Below, one piece after another: positions 31,030 through 43,200 of a stretch of DNA of 64,000 nt. Numbering within the stretch: the stretch's first letter is position 1; each line of letters starts with the position of its first letter. The translations under genes were made by a program, and so were the position numbers. The notes under the pieces are model-generated. The model did not search any database, had not been told where the DNA came from, and saw only the letters and a list, made by a program, of their open reading frames with translations. The stretch is from Hofstenia miamia (Eukaryota > Xenacoelomorpha > Acoela), in assembly GCA_004352715.1 (NCBI GenBank), contig SCFE01000002.1:4032489-4096488 (forward strand), given 5' to 3'.

Positions 31030-32328
31030 TGTAACATAATCGTAATCTAATCATATGTGGTCAAACTAAGAAAAAAGAAGAAGAAACTAAGACTGAATAT
31101 TAAAATAAAATATTAATTGTAAAAAACATATGATTAAGATTAATTAGTTATTTGTAAATTTATAGTGCAGTAATTTTTGATATTAATTAATTTGGCAAAA
31201 AGGCACTAGACCTAAATCGCAATTGCTAATTAAGGCAGAAGTGCGTAATCGGCAGACGAAAGAAATTTAAAGCGTTTGAAATTGTAAACAACTGGAAATA
31301 GCAGGTACTAGTCAAATATTTGATTGTTTGTTAATTTTTCACTATAAAAATTGTGTAATTGATCATTTTGGTGATGAAGTTAATTTACTGGATTTACTTT
31401 ACGTTTTTGTATCAGGTTATTTTATTTAATACAATGGAAAGCTAAACGTTCGAGCTCTCGGGTATTCTAGACAGTGGTTCACGACTCCATTTAACGGGTG
31501 CATCGTGTATAGCTGGTGCTTACCCGAGATGCTCTTAGGTTAGGTGTAAGAATAGGGGTTTTTACTCGTATTAGCTTTCCTATCGTTCGTTGTCAATATT
31601 ACCATCTTTATTACATTATGCTATTACATCTAGCTACATTAGGAAACTTCATTATTTGTTTGTATTATATCGAACAGAGTTTATTACGTATGATTACTAG
31701 TGGACTGACGGACTATCGATTCATTCCTTTTGCCTGGACCGTATTGATTGTTCACATGTACTCTAGGTTGGCATGTAATTATTTATATGTAAGGTTATTA
31801 TATGTACGAACTCATAACAAGCTATTGCATAACGGTTGCGAGATTGCATCCCGGTTGCGAGATACCTTTATTAAAAAACTTCATTGATAACAAGAACAAT
31901 CAATACACTAAATTAATAAGGTATCACACATTATCACTATCGTACTCCCACACACACTTCCATTACACTGAGTCATCCGAATTGTGGTTGGTGTCTCTAT
32001 CGATGTGTCAGTTTCGTATGGAAATACTCGTTGTAGCGTAATTCTTCAATTCCTCTTTTGTGCTTTGTTGCAGGTCGGGTAAGCGTACCCTGTACTTTGT
32101 ACACTCTGTCTCGTGTCTTGGATCTAAAACCAAAGTCGTTAGTTTCGTATCAATATTAGTTGATGAGATAATAGTTTAATCATGTAACGGCTAAACAATA
32201 GAACAGAAAGAATAGAGACAGATACTGGAGTCTGTCACCTACCATACTACATAAGGAGGAAACAATTGTTATAGCAGCTCCTAAATTAAGCTCAGACTTA
32301 CTAGTATGAAGGTTGGCGAGATTCTACA
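31030..32328 (+). repeat. 3' LTR of gypsy copy A
   Basis: This is a 1299-bp LTR. It differs from the 5' LTR by about 20-26 substitutions and a 19-bp tandem duplication near 31828-31862, where the word ggttgcgagat appears twice. The duplication breaks the 168-codon LTR frame found in the other copies. Confidence 0.95.
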
Positions 32329-33676
32329 ATAGAATGATCATAATACCTATCATTATATTTATTTATTGTATCCATCATATTAAATTGTTATTGTATATAC
32401 ATATCTTATCTATTTTATTAGGTTCAGACACTTTATGTGTATTATAACAAATACAATATTGAAGGAATTGCAAGAAACAAAAGCCTCTATAAATATCATA
32501 TATATGATCAAATTATTCAAAAATCAAAATTTTGTTTATAAAACAAATTTATTAGTTCTAATAATATATTTGATTACATTTTTGGATTATGGATTATTTG
32601 GCAAGATTTTGTAAAAATGTTAGTAACTACTTAAAATAAGTCAATAAAAATAATGAAATTACCCCATAAAATAGATTGCAGGTACCTTATGTCCTATTAT
32701 TCAGATTGCAAATGGCCGAAATTTGTTTCAAATAAACAGGCAATTTCGCTTAGCAATCAAATGGATTAGTTCTAGAATGATGAATTGGCCCTGGTTTTAC
32801 ATTTATGGACGTTTATATAAGTTTCCTAAAATAACCACACAGAAAAAATGCAATTAATATATTTCCCTCAAATTTCTAATTTCTAGAAATTATGATATAC
32901 AACTAGAATGAATATTTAAAATAATTTATTATTTAGTATATTTTAAACATAAAATAAGTGAAAAGCCGAGTGATTAAATAATTAACAAATAATTTTTTCC
33001 ATTTTAAAAGAATATCTTTTAAAAATTTGTTTCATTATTAAATCAAAAGTTAATTTCAATTTTGCCAGATTTTGCTACATATTTTTATTATATATTGCTG
33101 TTTGAAATCACCAAGTAATGTTAAATTTCAAAGCCGTAGGCAAATAGATATTTAGCAAACTATTATTTTAGTTTTTGAAAGAATTTGGTTAACAAAAATC
33201 ATTGTTTGAAATAAAATTCCTCCTGTTTTAAAAATTTGGATGAATAAATTTTACATTAGAATTTTGGTTTATATATATTCAGACTGCAATTGCAGTAAAA
33301 ACTCAATTCGCGATTGTGTTGATGCTACAATATTATATTTCATGTATAAAATTTTGGTAATAAATAATTTTCAAATTGTAAAAAATCTAACCTGTAAATA
33401 TTGACTCTTTTTTTATTTCTTTGTCAACACCATTATCTTGATAAGTGCAAAGAATGTTGTATTCTGAGCTTGAATTGAGATTATAAAATTGAAATTCCAA
33501 ATATCCATAAGAGGAAATTCCATTGCTTTCAGCAACATTCCCTGATAATACGTTTGTCAAATTGCATTGACCTTCAAAAAAACTCTAGTTTGGGACCATA
33601 ATCTCAACTGCAACTGAGTTTCTAGTGCATGGATAACTTCAATTATTTGAGATGAGCCTAATGTATTATTAATCTT
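32329..33676. other. no gene seen
   Basis: Very AT-rich sequence between the gypsy 3' LTR and a (TA)n tract. I see no ORF, transposon end or RNA gene. Confidence 0.5.
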
Positions 33677-33681
33677 AAAAA

Positions 33682-33683
33682 AC

Positions 33684-33718
<35 letters not shown>

Positions 33719-33719
33719 T

Positions 33720-33767
<48 letters not shown>
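33682..33767. repeat. (TA)n microsatellite with TG and CA interruptions
   Basis: About 85 bp of TA dinucleotides broken by tg and cacata. The minus-strand ORF through it is an artefact of the repeat. Confidence 0.9.
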
Positions 33768-34260
33768 TGTAGATTCACTCAGGGATATTTAAATAGTTCT
33801 CAGGATTTTTATTAATCTCTAATTTATAATTTCGTATTTCCTACGTCACCCTTGACGTCACCTCGTAATTTCGAGGTTAAGTTTCATTGCAGTTACTTTG
33901 TCCCCTCAATGATATATGACGTGTTATTTTTCTTGCTCACTTGAATTTGCGAGGGAATGATCGCGTGATTTGAATTTGTAAGCAATTATCAGGTAATGAT
34001 TAACGTTTGTATAAATAGGGAACGATTGTAGCAACCATGCAGAAAAAACTAGAATCAAGCTTTGCTTAAACTGAAACGTCTTCATTTTCTCCGATGATTA
34101 ATTTTTATTTGATTATTCAAATTACTTTTAACATAATGATTGCTTAAGTCACGACGACTATTTGGGAGTCCTGCTAACCTGGCACCAGCGTGATGCGTAA
34201 CTCTGGATAGTTTGCAGCCTAAATCGTGGTTCATATTAAGTTATGACAATGCATAGGGAA
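33768..34260 (+). promoter_or_regulatory. promoter-like block: CRE palindrome and TATA box, possibly an LTR
   Basis: The block starts tgtagattcac right after the (TA)n tract. It contains a perfect tgacgtca palindrome (33853-33860), nearby half-sites (acgtca at 33844 and tgacgtg at about 33926), and tataaatag at 34010-34018. GC content rises compared with its surroundings. The cluster looks like a polymerase II promoter. A tggcaccagcg word at about 34182 would suit a primer-binding site, but no CA-ended LTR boundary fits it. The adjoining 1000-N gap hides what follows. Confidence 0.35.
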
Positions 34261-34320
34261 ATAATAAACCTATCGTTCTTGTCATGCATGCATTGATAAC
34301 AAGGTTAAATTATGCCATTG

Positions 34321-35320
34321 NNNNNNNNNNNNNNNNNNNNNNNNNNNNNNNNNNNNNNNNNNNNNNNNNNNNNNNNNNNNNNNNNNNNNNNNNNNNNNNN
34401 NNNNNNNNNNNNNNNNNNNNNNNNNNNNNNNNNNNNNNNNNNNNNNNNNNNNNNNNNNNNNNNNNNNNNNNNNNNNNNNNNNNNNNNNNNNNNNNNNNNN
34501 NNNNNNNNNNNNNNNNNNNNNNNNNNNNNNNNNNNNNNNNNNNNNNNNNNNNNNNNNNNNNNNNNNNNNNNNNNNNNNNNNNNNNNNNNNNNNNNNNNNN
34601 NNNNNNNNNNNNNNNNNNNNNNNNNNNNNNNNNNNNNNNNNNNNNNNNNNNNNNNNNNNNNNNNNNNNNNNNNNNNNNNNNNNNNNNNNNNNNNNNNNNN
34701 NNNNNNNNNNNNNNNNNNNNNNNNNNNNNNNNNNNNNNNNNNNNNNNNNNNNNNNNNNNNNNNNNNNNNNNNNNNNNNNNNNNNNNNNNNNNNNNNNNNN
34801 NNNNNNNNNNNNNNNNNNNNNNNNNNNNNNNNNNNNNNNNNNNNNNNNNNNNNNNNNNNNNNNNNNNNNNNNNNNNNNNNNNNNNNNNNNNNNNNNNNNN
34901 NNNNNNNNNNNNNNNNNNNNNNNNNNNNNNNNNNNNNNNNNNNNNNNNNNNNNNNNNNNNNNNNNNNNNNNNNNNNNNNNNNNNNNNNNNNNNNNNNNNN
35001 NNNNNNNNNNNNNNNNNNNNNNNNNNNNNNNNNNNNNNNNNNNNNNNNNNNNNNNNNNNNNNNNNNNNNNNNNNNNNNNNNNNNNNNNNNNNNNNNNNNN
35101 NNNNNNNNNNNNNNNNNNNNNNNNNNNNNNNNNNNNNNNNNNNNNNNNNNNNNNNNNNNNNNNNNNNNNNNNNNNNNNNNNNNNNNNNNNNNNNNNNNNN
35201 NNNNNNNNNNNNNNNNNNNNNNNNNNNNNNNNNNNNNNNNNNNNNNNNNNNNNNNNNNNNNNNNNNNNNNNNNNNNNNNNNNNNNNNNNNNNNNNNNNNN
35301 NNNNNNNNNNNNNNNNNNNN
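34321..35320. other. assembly gap of 1000 N
   Basis: The round length suggests a gap of unknown size. It should hold the 5' LTR, gag and first two thirds of pol of gypsy copy B. Confidence 0.9.
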
Positions 35321-36018
35321 GTGTACAACTTGTTTATTAAACAACAAAAGTCATTTTCCGCAACAGACAGCACCATTGGAAAAAATTATATTGAATGCAC
35401 CAAATCAGATAGTGCATGTGGATTTAGAAAAATTGTCGCAAGACGACGAAGGTTATCAGTACATTTTGGTAATAGTTGATAATTTTACAAAGTATGCTAG
35501 AATGATTCCTCTGGATTCGACAACTGCGAAGAATGTGGCAGAAAAAATAATGAAAGAGTGGATATTGAAATTTGGACCAATGGAAGTGTTAGTATCCGAT
35601 CAAGGGGTGCAATTTGAAAGTAAGCTATTCGAGGAAATGGCGAAATTGTTAGAAATAATGACCAAAAAAACAACAGCGTATCACCCACAAGCAAATGGTG
35701 CAGTAGAGAGGTTAAACAGAATGATTATCAAGTTAATAAGAGTGTTGACATCAAGATTTGGTGGAAGCGACTGGAGAGAGGTAATAGAAATGGTGGAATA
35801 TTTCTATAACACTTCAGTACAATCTACGACAGGAGTAACACCATTTAAGGCAATGTATGGCAGGGAAGCTGCAACGCCGATATCAATGCCATATGATAAC
35901 TACGCGGAAAAACCGGATAATTAATATATTAGAAGAATTAAAAATCAAATGACAGGAGTTCACAAAGTGATATGTCACAACACAAAGAAATTGCGATGAG
36001 ACAGCAGAGAAATTTCAA
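35321..36018 (+). pseudogene. Pol integrase fragment of gypsy copy B
   Basis: It begins at the C-T-T-C end of the integrase zinc finger and includes the D-D35-E core, with V-D-L-E-K, V-S-D-Q-G-V-Q-F-E and A-N-G-A-V-E-R-L-N-R. A single base change turns a glutamate codon of copy A into a TAA stop at about 35922, and a one-base or larger deletion near 35985 shifts the frame. Most other differences from copy A are silent, so the lineage was coding before this copy decayed. Confidence 0.85.
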
Positions 36019-36498
36019 NNNNNNNNNNNNNNNNNNNNNNNNNNNNNNNNNNNNNNNNNNNNNNNNNNNNNNNNNNNNNNNNNNNNNNNNNNNNNNNNNN
36101 NNNNNNNNNNNNNNNNNNNNNNNNNNNNNNNNNNNNNNNNNNNNNNNNNNNNNNNNNNNNNNNNNNNNNNNNNNNNNNNNNNNNNNNNNNNNNNNNNNNN
36201 NNNNNNNNNNNNNNNNNNNNNNNNNNNNNNNNNNNNNNNNNNNNNNNNNNNNNNNNNNNNNNNNNNNNNNNNNNNNNNNNNNNNNNNNNNNNNNNNNNNN
36301 NNNNNNNNNNNNNNNNNNNNNNNNNNNNNNNNNNNNNNNNNNNNNNNNNNNNNNNNNNNNNNNNNNNNNNNNNNNNNNNNNNNNNNNNNNNNNNNNNNNN
36401 NNNNNNNNNNNNNNNNNNNNNNNNNNNNNNNNNNNNNNNNNNNNNNNNNNNNNNNNNNNNNNNNNNNNNNNNNNNNNNNNNNNNNNNNNNNNNNNNNN
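36019..36498. other. assembly gap of 480 N
   Basis: By comparison with copy A this should contain about 680 bp: the GPY/F end of pol and the start of ORF3. Confidence 0.85.
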
Positions 36499-38937
36499 GA
36501 TTGTCAGTTAAAGGGCATGAGGATGGAGAATACGTCAAATAAGAGAAGAAGGATAAGAAGGAAGTCTCCTCAATCTGATTGTCAGTTAAAGGACATGAGG
36601 ATGGAGACAATGCCGAAAAGATCACCCTCAACCAAATGTCAGTTAAAGGGCAGGCGGATAAAAGAGGGCCAACATCAGGATACCGATCGTCAATTAAAGG
36701 GCGTGAGGTTGGAGGAAAAATCGAGCTCATCAATGGAACACTCCCCCACATCCAGCGGAACTCGAAGCCAATTAAAGGGCGGAGAGTATACAGCTACACC
36801 AACAGGTTCTTGCCTGCAATTAAAGGCAGCAAGAACTGAAATCCGGGGTCAATACGTTGACCCGGATGTGCAAGACATTAGTGAAGACTCGGACATGGAT
36901 ACATCGGAACAGCCATCCACTAGCTCATTACCCACAACAAGTTACAGTTCACAACCGTTCTCTCACAGACAATCGTCTACCACAACGAAATCATTGAAAT
37001 CTGAAGAAAGAGTATGGCTAAAAATAAACGATATGAAATAGCCATATACCGATACCGAATAATATAAAGCAATGGTTGTTACAATATGTGGATATATTAT
37101 CTTTGTCACCAACCAAAAAGATACAACAGAAATTCGAAAAATACTACGTACGTTTACTAACACAACAACAGACACTCGGAAGACCAAGCATAGTAGAACT
37201 CGCCAACAAAACAGGAATATGCCCTGCTGAAATAGACATAGTAAATGACGAAGCCAAGAAATTCATGTGGGGAGCAACTTCAAATACGAAACTGAAAGCA
37301 ATAAAACAGCAGCCATGGCTAACAACCAGAAACTTAATATGGAGAGAAAGCGCGAGCACGATGGACACGATACAGAGAATAGCTGAAAAACAGGTTAACA
37401 AAATTATCACGAGTGAAATGAAGAAGTACATCCGAGACTACCCACAATGTGCCTATACAAAAATCATCAAAAAGTCGGAGATTATGCGCAAAGAGGGTGA
37501 AAACAGACCTATAGAAATTATAGAGATGGTCAGTAAATCACAGGAAGAAATGAGGATGGAAGAAATGCTACTACAATCGAATACAATTGCGCTTACGCCA
37601 AATACACAGAGAGAGATAGACAAAGTGAACTTAGAAAAGTGGGGTGAAAAAGAACCGAGTGAAATCTCTTGGGTAGATACTGATGATGAACGTCTATTAG
37701 TGGAAATAACGGTACGACGAGAGAAAACAGACAACATAGTACAAAGAATATACGGTGAAGTCTACGAAAGAGAAACTAAGTCTATGATAAAAATCCTATG
37801 TACCGAGGCTTTCACAAGACAGGAGATTATACAGATGTTGCAACTGAACAGTCAGTTGGCAGTCGACATTGAATGTATAACATCGAAAAGTGTAATGAAA
37901 GCAGACACTGCGAAAAGTTTGATGAGACATGGATTAACAAATGCTTTTTGGGAAAGTGTTAATACCAGTAAGAATAACTACCCCGCGACTTTTGGGATGG
38001 TGACAACGTTGAATATGGATGGATCGTACGAAAATATTGAGAAACAAACGTTAACCACATTGTTAAAATGTACACCACCTCCGACAGTATATGTGCCAAT
38101 GCTATTACCTACATGGCGGTTGAAAAAGAAGAAACCAGTGAAAGCTTTTTGGCATGAGGAGAACACATACGTAAATAAGCTGGAGGACGCTGAAAGAATT
38201 GTTATGGATGAGAGGTATAAGAAATCAAAAGAAATCTTAAGCAAAAACGACAACAAGGAGAGAGTATTCATCGAAGGTGCAGTAACCCCATATGACTTAT
38301 ACAACGAAGGTGAACCTATACATAAACAGATTAGAAAAGTGCGAAACGAAATCGAGAAGAGGAGCACAAAGACGGTGATTCTATTTTCTGGAATTAACGA
38401 TATAGTGTGGGGTGAACTATGGAGCTCCGAATACAGATATTATGATGTGATGCGCAGAGTATAAATCATAACAATGATACGCCTGGGAAAAAATGATCCA
38501 GACCAGATAACGCAAGAGGAAATCAGAAATAATATCAGTGCGTTTTATGATGAAGCATCTATATCAAAGTCTTTGAGGTCGACGTATGAATTCTTTTATC
38601 CTGAAACGACAGTGCGTCCAGAACTATCACATACAAGCAGGGTAGACGCAATGATGACGCTAATGATAGCGATTAAAGGATTAAAGCTGTACGAAAAGTA
38701 TTACGAAGAATTTAACAATAAACTCAATGAGTTACGCAGCATGTGTACGATTTCAAATAAACTGAGGAATCCAATGTTTTTAAGACATAAAAAACTGGTT
38801 ACAACGGAAAAGGAGGTTGTGCTAAAATTAACAAAGAAAAATTCGAGAAAACAGAATGGGAGATGCAAGATGCTAACGAGATGATAAAACAAGCTGCTGA
38901 AATGGTCCATGGTGAAAGAGTTGTGATCCTTAATTAG
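36499..38937 (+). pseudogene. ORF3 of gypsy copy B, deleted and frameshifted
   Basis: The first 515 bp carry six of the eight Q-L-K-G repeats and match copy A almost exactly, apart from a 6-bp in-frame loss. At about 37012 the sequence jumps past roughly 1060 bp of copy A (28018 to 29078), joining at the shared word gaaagag. A frameshift and stop follow by 37041. A long frame resumes at 37076-38464 (462 codons), ended by a TAA at the position of a glutamate codon in A. The last piece is 38474-38884, frameshifted near its end. In the first 75 codons after 37080 I count 27 nucleotide differences from A but only two amino-acid changes. Confidence 0.85.
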
Positions 38938-38954
38938 CTATGCTGGAGGGGGAG

Positions 38955-40229
38955 TGTAACGTAATCTAATCATGTGTGGTCAAAGTAAGAAAATAAAAGA
39001 AGAAACTAAGACTGAATAGTAAAATAAATATTAATTGTAAAAACACATGATTAAGATTAATTAGTTATTTTGTAAATTTATAGTGCAGTATTTTTGATAT
39101 TAATTAATTAATTTGGCGAAACGGCACTAACTAAATCGCAACTGCTAATTAAGGCAGAACTGCGTAATCAGCAGACGAAAAGAAATTAAAACGTTCGAAA
39201 TTGTAAACAACTGGAATTAGCAGGTACTAGTTAAATATTTGATTGTTGTTAATTGTTTCACTATAAAAAGTGTGTAGTTGATCATTTTGTTGATGAATCT
39301 AATTTACTGGATTTACTTTACGTTTTTTGTATCAGGTTATTTTATTTAATACAATGGAAAGCTAAACGTTCGAGCTCTCGGGTATTCTAGATGGTGGTTC
39401 ACGAATCCAGTTAATGGGTGCATCGTGTATAGCTGGTGCTTACCCGAGATGCTCTTAGGTTAGGTGTAAGAATAGGGGTTTTTACTCGTATTAGCTTTCC
39501 TATCGTTCGTTGTTCATATTACAATATTTATTACATTATGCTATTACATCTAGCTACATTAGGAAACTTCATTATTTGTTTGTATTATATTGAACAGAGT
39601 TTATTACGTATGATTACTAGTGGACTGACGGACTATCGATTCATTCCTTTTTCCTGGACCGTATTGATTGTTCATATGTACTCTAGGTTGGCATGTAATT
39701 ATTTATATGTAAGGTTATTATATGTACGAACTCATAACAAGCTATTGCATCCCGGTTGCGAGATTCCTTTATTAAACAACTTCATTGATAACAAGAACAA
39801 TCAATACATTAAATTAATAAGGTATCACACATTATCACTATCGTACTCCCACACACACTTCCATTACACTGAGTCATCTGAATTGTGGTTGGTGTCTCTA
39901 TCGATGTGTCAGTTTCGTATGGAAATACTCGTTATAGCGTAGTTCTTCAATTCCTCTTTTGTGCTTTGTTGCAGGTCGGGTAAGCGTACCCTGTACTTTG
40001 TACACTCTGTCTCGTGTCTTGGATCTAAAACCATAGTCGTTAGTTTCATATCAGTATTAGTTGATGAGATAATAGTTTAATCATTTAACGGCTAAACCAT
40101 AGAACAGAAAGAATAGAGACAGATACTGGAGTCTGTCACCTACCATACTACATAAGGAGGAAACAATTGTTACAGCAGCTCCTAAATTAAGCTAAGACTT
40201 ACTAGTGTGAAGGTTGGCAAGATTCTACA
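38955..40229 (+). repeat. 3' LTR of gypsy copy B
   Basis: This 1275-bp LTR starts TGTAAC and ends TTCTACA. It has several short indels relative to the copy A LTRs, including loss of about 7 bp near its start. It lacks the 19-bp duplication of the A 3' LTR. A 168-codon frame (39436-39942) corresponds to that in the A 5' LTR. Confidence 0.92.
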
Positions 40230-43200
40230 CTATACCCATGGGAGGAATAAATAACTGCAGCTGTTTCTTTTCTGTAGATAAATCACTTAAGCTTTTTGAG
40301 CTGTACCATACTCAAAGTCAGAAGGCATTGCGATTTTGAACAAAGTCATGTCGATATCAGGATTTTATAACCTAAATGCAAGCCGATACATACGTCTTGA
40401 TCACTTGGGTTTTTCAAATATTGGATATCTTTATTATCTATTGACCTATTATCGTTTTAAATTTTGATATAGGATCATCACAGAATTTAAAAATCTTGTG
40501 AAGTTTGAAGTAAAATGCGATGTATTGTTTTTCAACAAAAGCTACTATTTCAATTAGAAGGTCCATTCATAATGTAAAATGAATTTTATTATATCTTTTA
40601 CTTCTCAAAATAAAAGAGTCACTGGTCATAATATTAATCCCCGTTGAATATGTAATTTTAAAATGATGTTAAAATAAATTATTAACATGCATCTCTTAAG
40701 CCTGGCGGGTACATGTGCTCCTGCCTGTGCAACTGTCTATAGATTTTGTTGTTGTAATGAATTTTGGTAAAATAATACATTGTAGCATCTATTCCACAAG
40801 TAAAAGTGAAAAGGAAATTTGAAGTTTGGAGTATAATAAATACAAACTATTCTTCATTAGCCCTATTCAACCTGGGTCGTTTTAGGCTCCTCGGGCACGG
40901 GGATGATTTCCTCTGGATTGGTTTATGATATTAATACAAAACTTTGTACAAATATTCATTATATAACCACTATGAAACTACACTTTCAGAAATGTGGTGC
41001 CATCACTTTGATGACGTTTGGAAATATCTTTGAAATCAATTAAATACAGGTGTTCACAAAGTCTTTAAACAATTTAAAAAGTTTATTAATATTACAACTG
41101 AAGTTGGAAAAAACTGAAATTTAAGTAATATCAAGTACATAGTAAAATTTCTATTCTAAACATTAATATGTTTTTAGCCAATTTTGTAACAATATCTCTT
41201 TTTTAAGTCACTAATATATTGAAAAATACAATAATTTTCTGCTCGCTGGATTGGAAGAGGTGAGTCGATAGCGTGACCTCTAGTTTCACGAATGTAACAC
41301 CGTCGCATTTTTTCTTGTGAGATTACATAAAAGATATTATGTACAGCACCAAAGTACAGGATATAAATAAAAATATTTGTAGAGATAATTGATGAAGAAA
41401 TATTAGAAAAATGTTTGGAGATTATTATAGTTCATTCATAAGCTATCAAATACAATTCTCTTTCTCACAAACAACAATATTAAGTTTTTGCAAAATAGGA
41501 AGACTATGCCCCGATTGAAAGACAACATCATACATAAAATGAGCAAAATTTTAGAAAACATTTCATGGGTTTCTTCATGAACCCAAACAAATGATAAGAA
41601 CTTCAACAAATCTCATTAAAAATGCTCCTCAAGTTTTTGAATAATGCTCAAAGAAATAATTCCTCCCCAGGTCATATAGGGTTAAGCATCTGCATGCATC
41701 GTTGGCTTCAACTAGCAACAAATTTAATTTATTTAAGTGTTGTTTGCAAAAAGCAGGATTTCATTTTAATTTGAAATGGATGTCAAATTATGTAATAGAT
41801 GCGTCAATTATTATCTATTATCCGTAGACCATTCAGCATAGAACCTAAGTTCGTTCTTGAAATTCCGTATGTTCACAGAAGTGACGACTTTAGCATATTG
41901 GCAGAACTAGATTGAAAAAAATTTAACAAATCTTAACGTTCTGAATGAAGGTCTTTAAGTTGACACTTTGTTTGTAGTGACAAATTCTAAGATAAATACG
42001 TGGCTTAGACAAATACAGATTGTAGATCAAAGTGATCAAATAAATTGATTTTATTATACTCCAAATGCATTTCTATTTTTAATAAGTTTACATATAGATA
42101 AGTGTAGTAAAATTTTAATTTACCCAAATTGTAAGATAGACTTAAGAAGACAGGAACGATTCGCTTTAAAATGCCTTAAAACTAAGTCGGCATTTTTATT
42201 ACGTGCTACTTGTCAACTATAACTTCGTTGCACATTTTTTGCATATTTCTTGAATCGCAACCGGATAGTTGGCAGGTAATCGCCAAAATGTATGTAATTG
42301 TAAAATGCGGAATTTTATTTACGTTTTAGTCGATTTAATCACAGACTAAATACCGTGGGAACGAGGTATAAATTTATTCAATGGGGCGTTGTGATTTTAC
42401 AGTGCATTGCAGCGAATCAGATAACATATTTTTGTTTAAGTCTACATTGCCTTAGGATATATGTATATATCTAAAACTTAAAAATCGTTTTACTAAATTA
42501 TTACTCAGACTACATTTTAAATTTTTCTAAAAAAATGAGTTGCTGTTTCACATTGACGCAGTGCTCGGAGTTCCCAAACAGTCGTTATTTTCTAAACTCT
42601 AACTATATTGAATGCAAAAACTCCATCGAGAAAATTCAAAGAAAAATCAATACTAGAATTCTAATGAAAATCCACTTTTAAATTTGGTAAAAAAATAATC
42701 CATTGTATTTGCAGTCGTTTATTGAATTGTAAGTAGTATATTTTAACTTTAGAAATTCGAAATGATATTAAGACTTACAAACAAATTACTCTATTTGAAA
42801 ATACCCCTCACAAAATAATATACGTCATCTACCTTCTAGCAGAAGTTAATTTTATAAATATTTCATTTAAAAATTTGTTTTTTTGTGTATGTCTGACTGA
42901 TTTCAATCTAAATATACAAAATATTTAGAATGATAAACGTTTCTATTTTTCTGAAAAAACTGTGAATGGCCTTGCATTATCAAGAAATGGATCTCAATTT
43001 CACTAGTTTATTTTAGAAATTAGATATCCATCTGAAGTCTAATCATGAATGACGTTAATTAGAAGTAATAGATCTATAATTAACGTCATGGTTAGCACGT
43101 GATCTCGTTTTAGCTAATTAGTTTTTCAAGAACAGTAACAAACAAATTTAAAAAAAATATGAGTTTTATTTGTTTGCTAAGTTTTATAATCAGGTTTCGC

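Larger units (their letters stand above)
20328..32328 (+). mobile_element. Ty3/gypsy LTR retrotransposon, copy A, nearly intact, with a large third ORF
   Basis: Two LTRs beginning TGTAAC and ending TTCTACA (20328-21607 and 31030-32328) differ by only about 2 percent plus one 19-bp tandem duplication. They bound a 9.4-kb interior with a tRNA-Arg-type primer-binding site, gag, pol in the order protease-RT-RNase H-integrase (Ty3/gypsy order), a third ORF and a polypurine tract. All three ORFs are open. The total of 12 kb is long for the group, because of the 1246-codon ORF3 and the 1.3-kb LTRs. The bases flanking the LTRs (tctat left, ataga right) do not form a direct target duplication. Confidence 0.95.
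35321..40229 (+). mobile_element. Ty3/gypsy copy B, partial and inactive
   Basis: The 3' part of a relative of copy A: integrase region (35321-36018), a 480-bp gap (36019-36498), a broken ORF3 (36499-38937), a polypurine tract (38946-38954) and a 3' LTR (38955-40229). Integrase and the ORF3 C-terminal half differ from copy A by roughly 10-13 percent, whereas 36499-37017 differs by under 1 percent. The base pairs after the LTR are ctata. Confidence 0.9.

Noticed and set aside
20328-32328. LTR1 and LTR2 of copy A coming from different insertions, because the A 3' LTR shares several bases with the B LTR
   Set aside because: The private changes of LTR1 and LTR2 are about equal in number (roughly nine and eleven), as expected for two LTRs of one insertion. 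The shared bases are simply ancestral.
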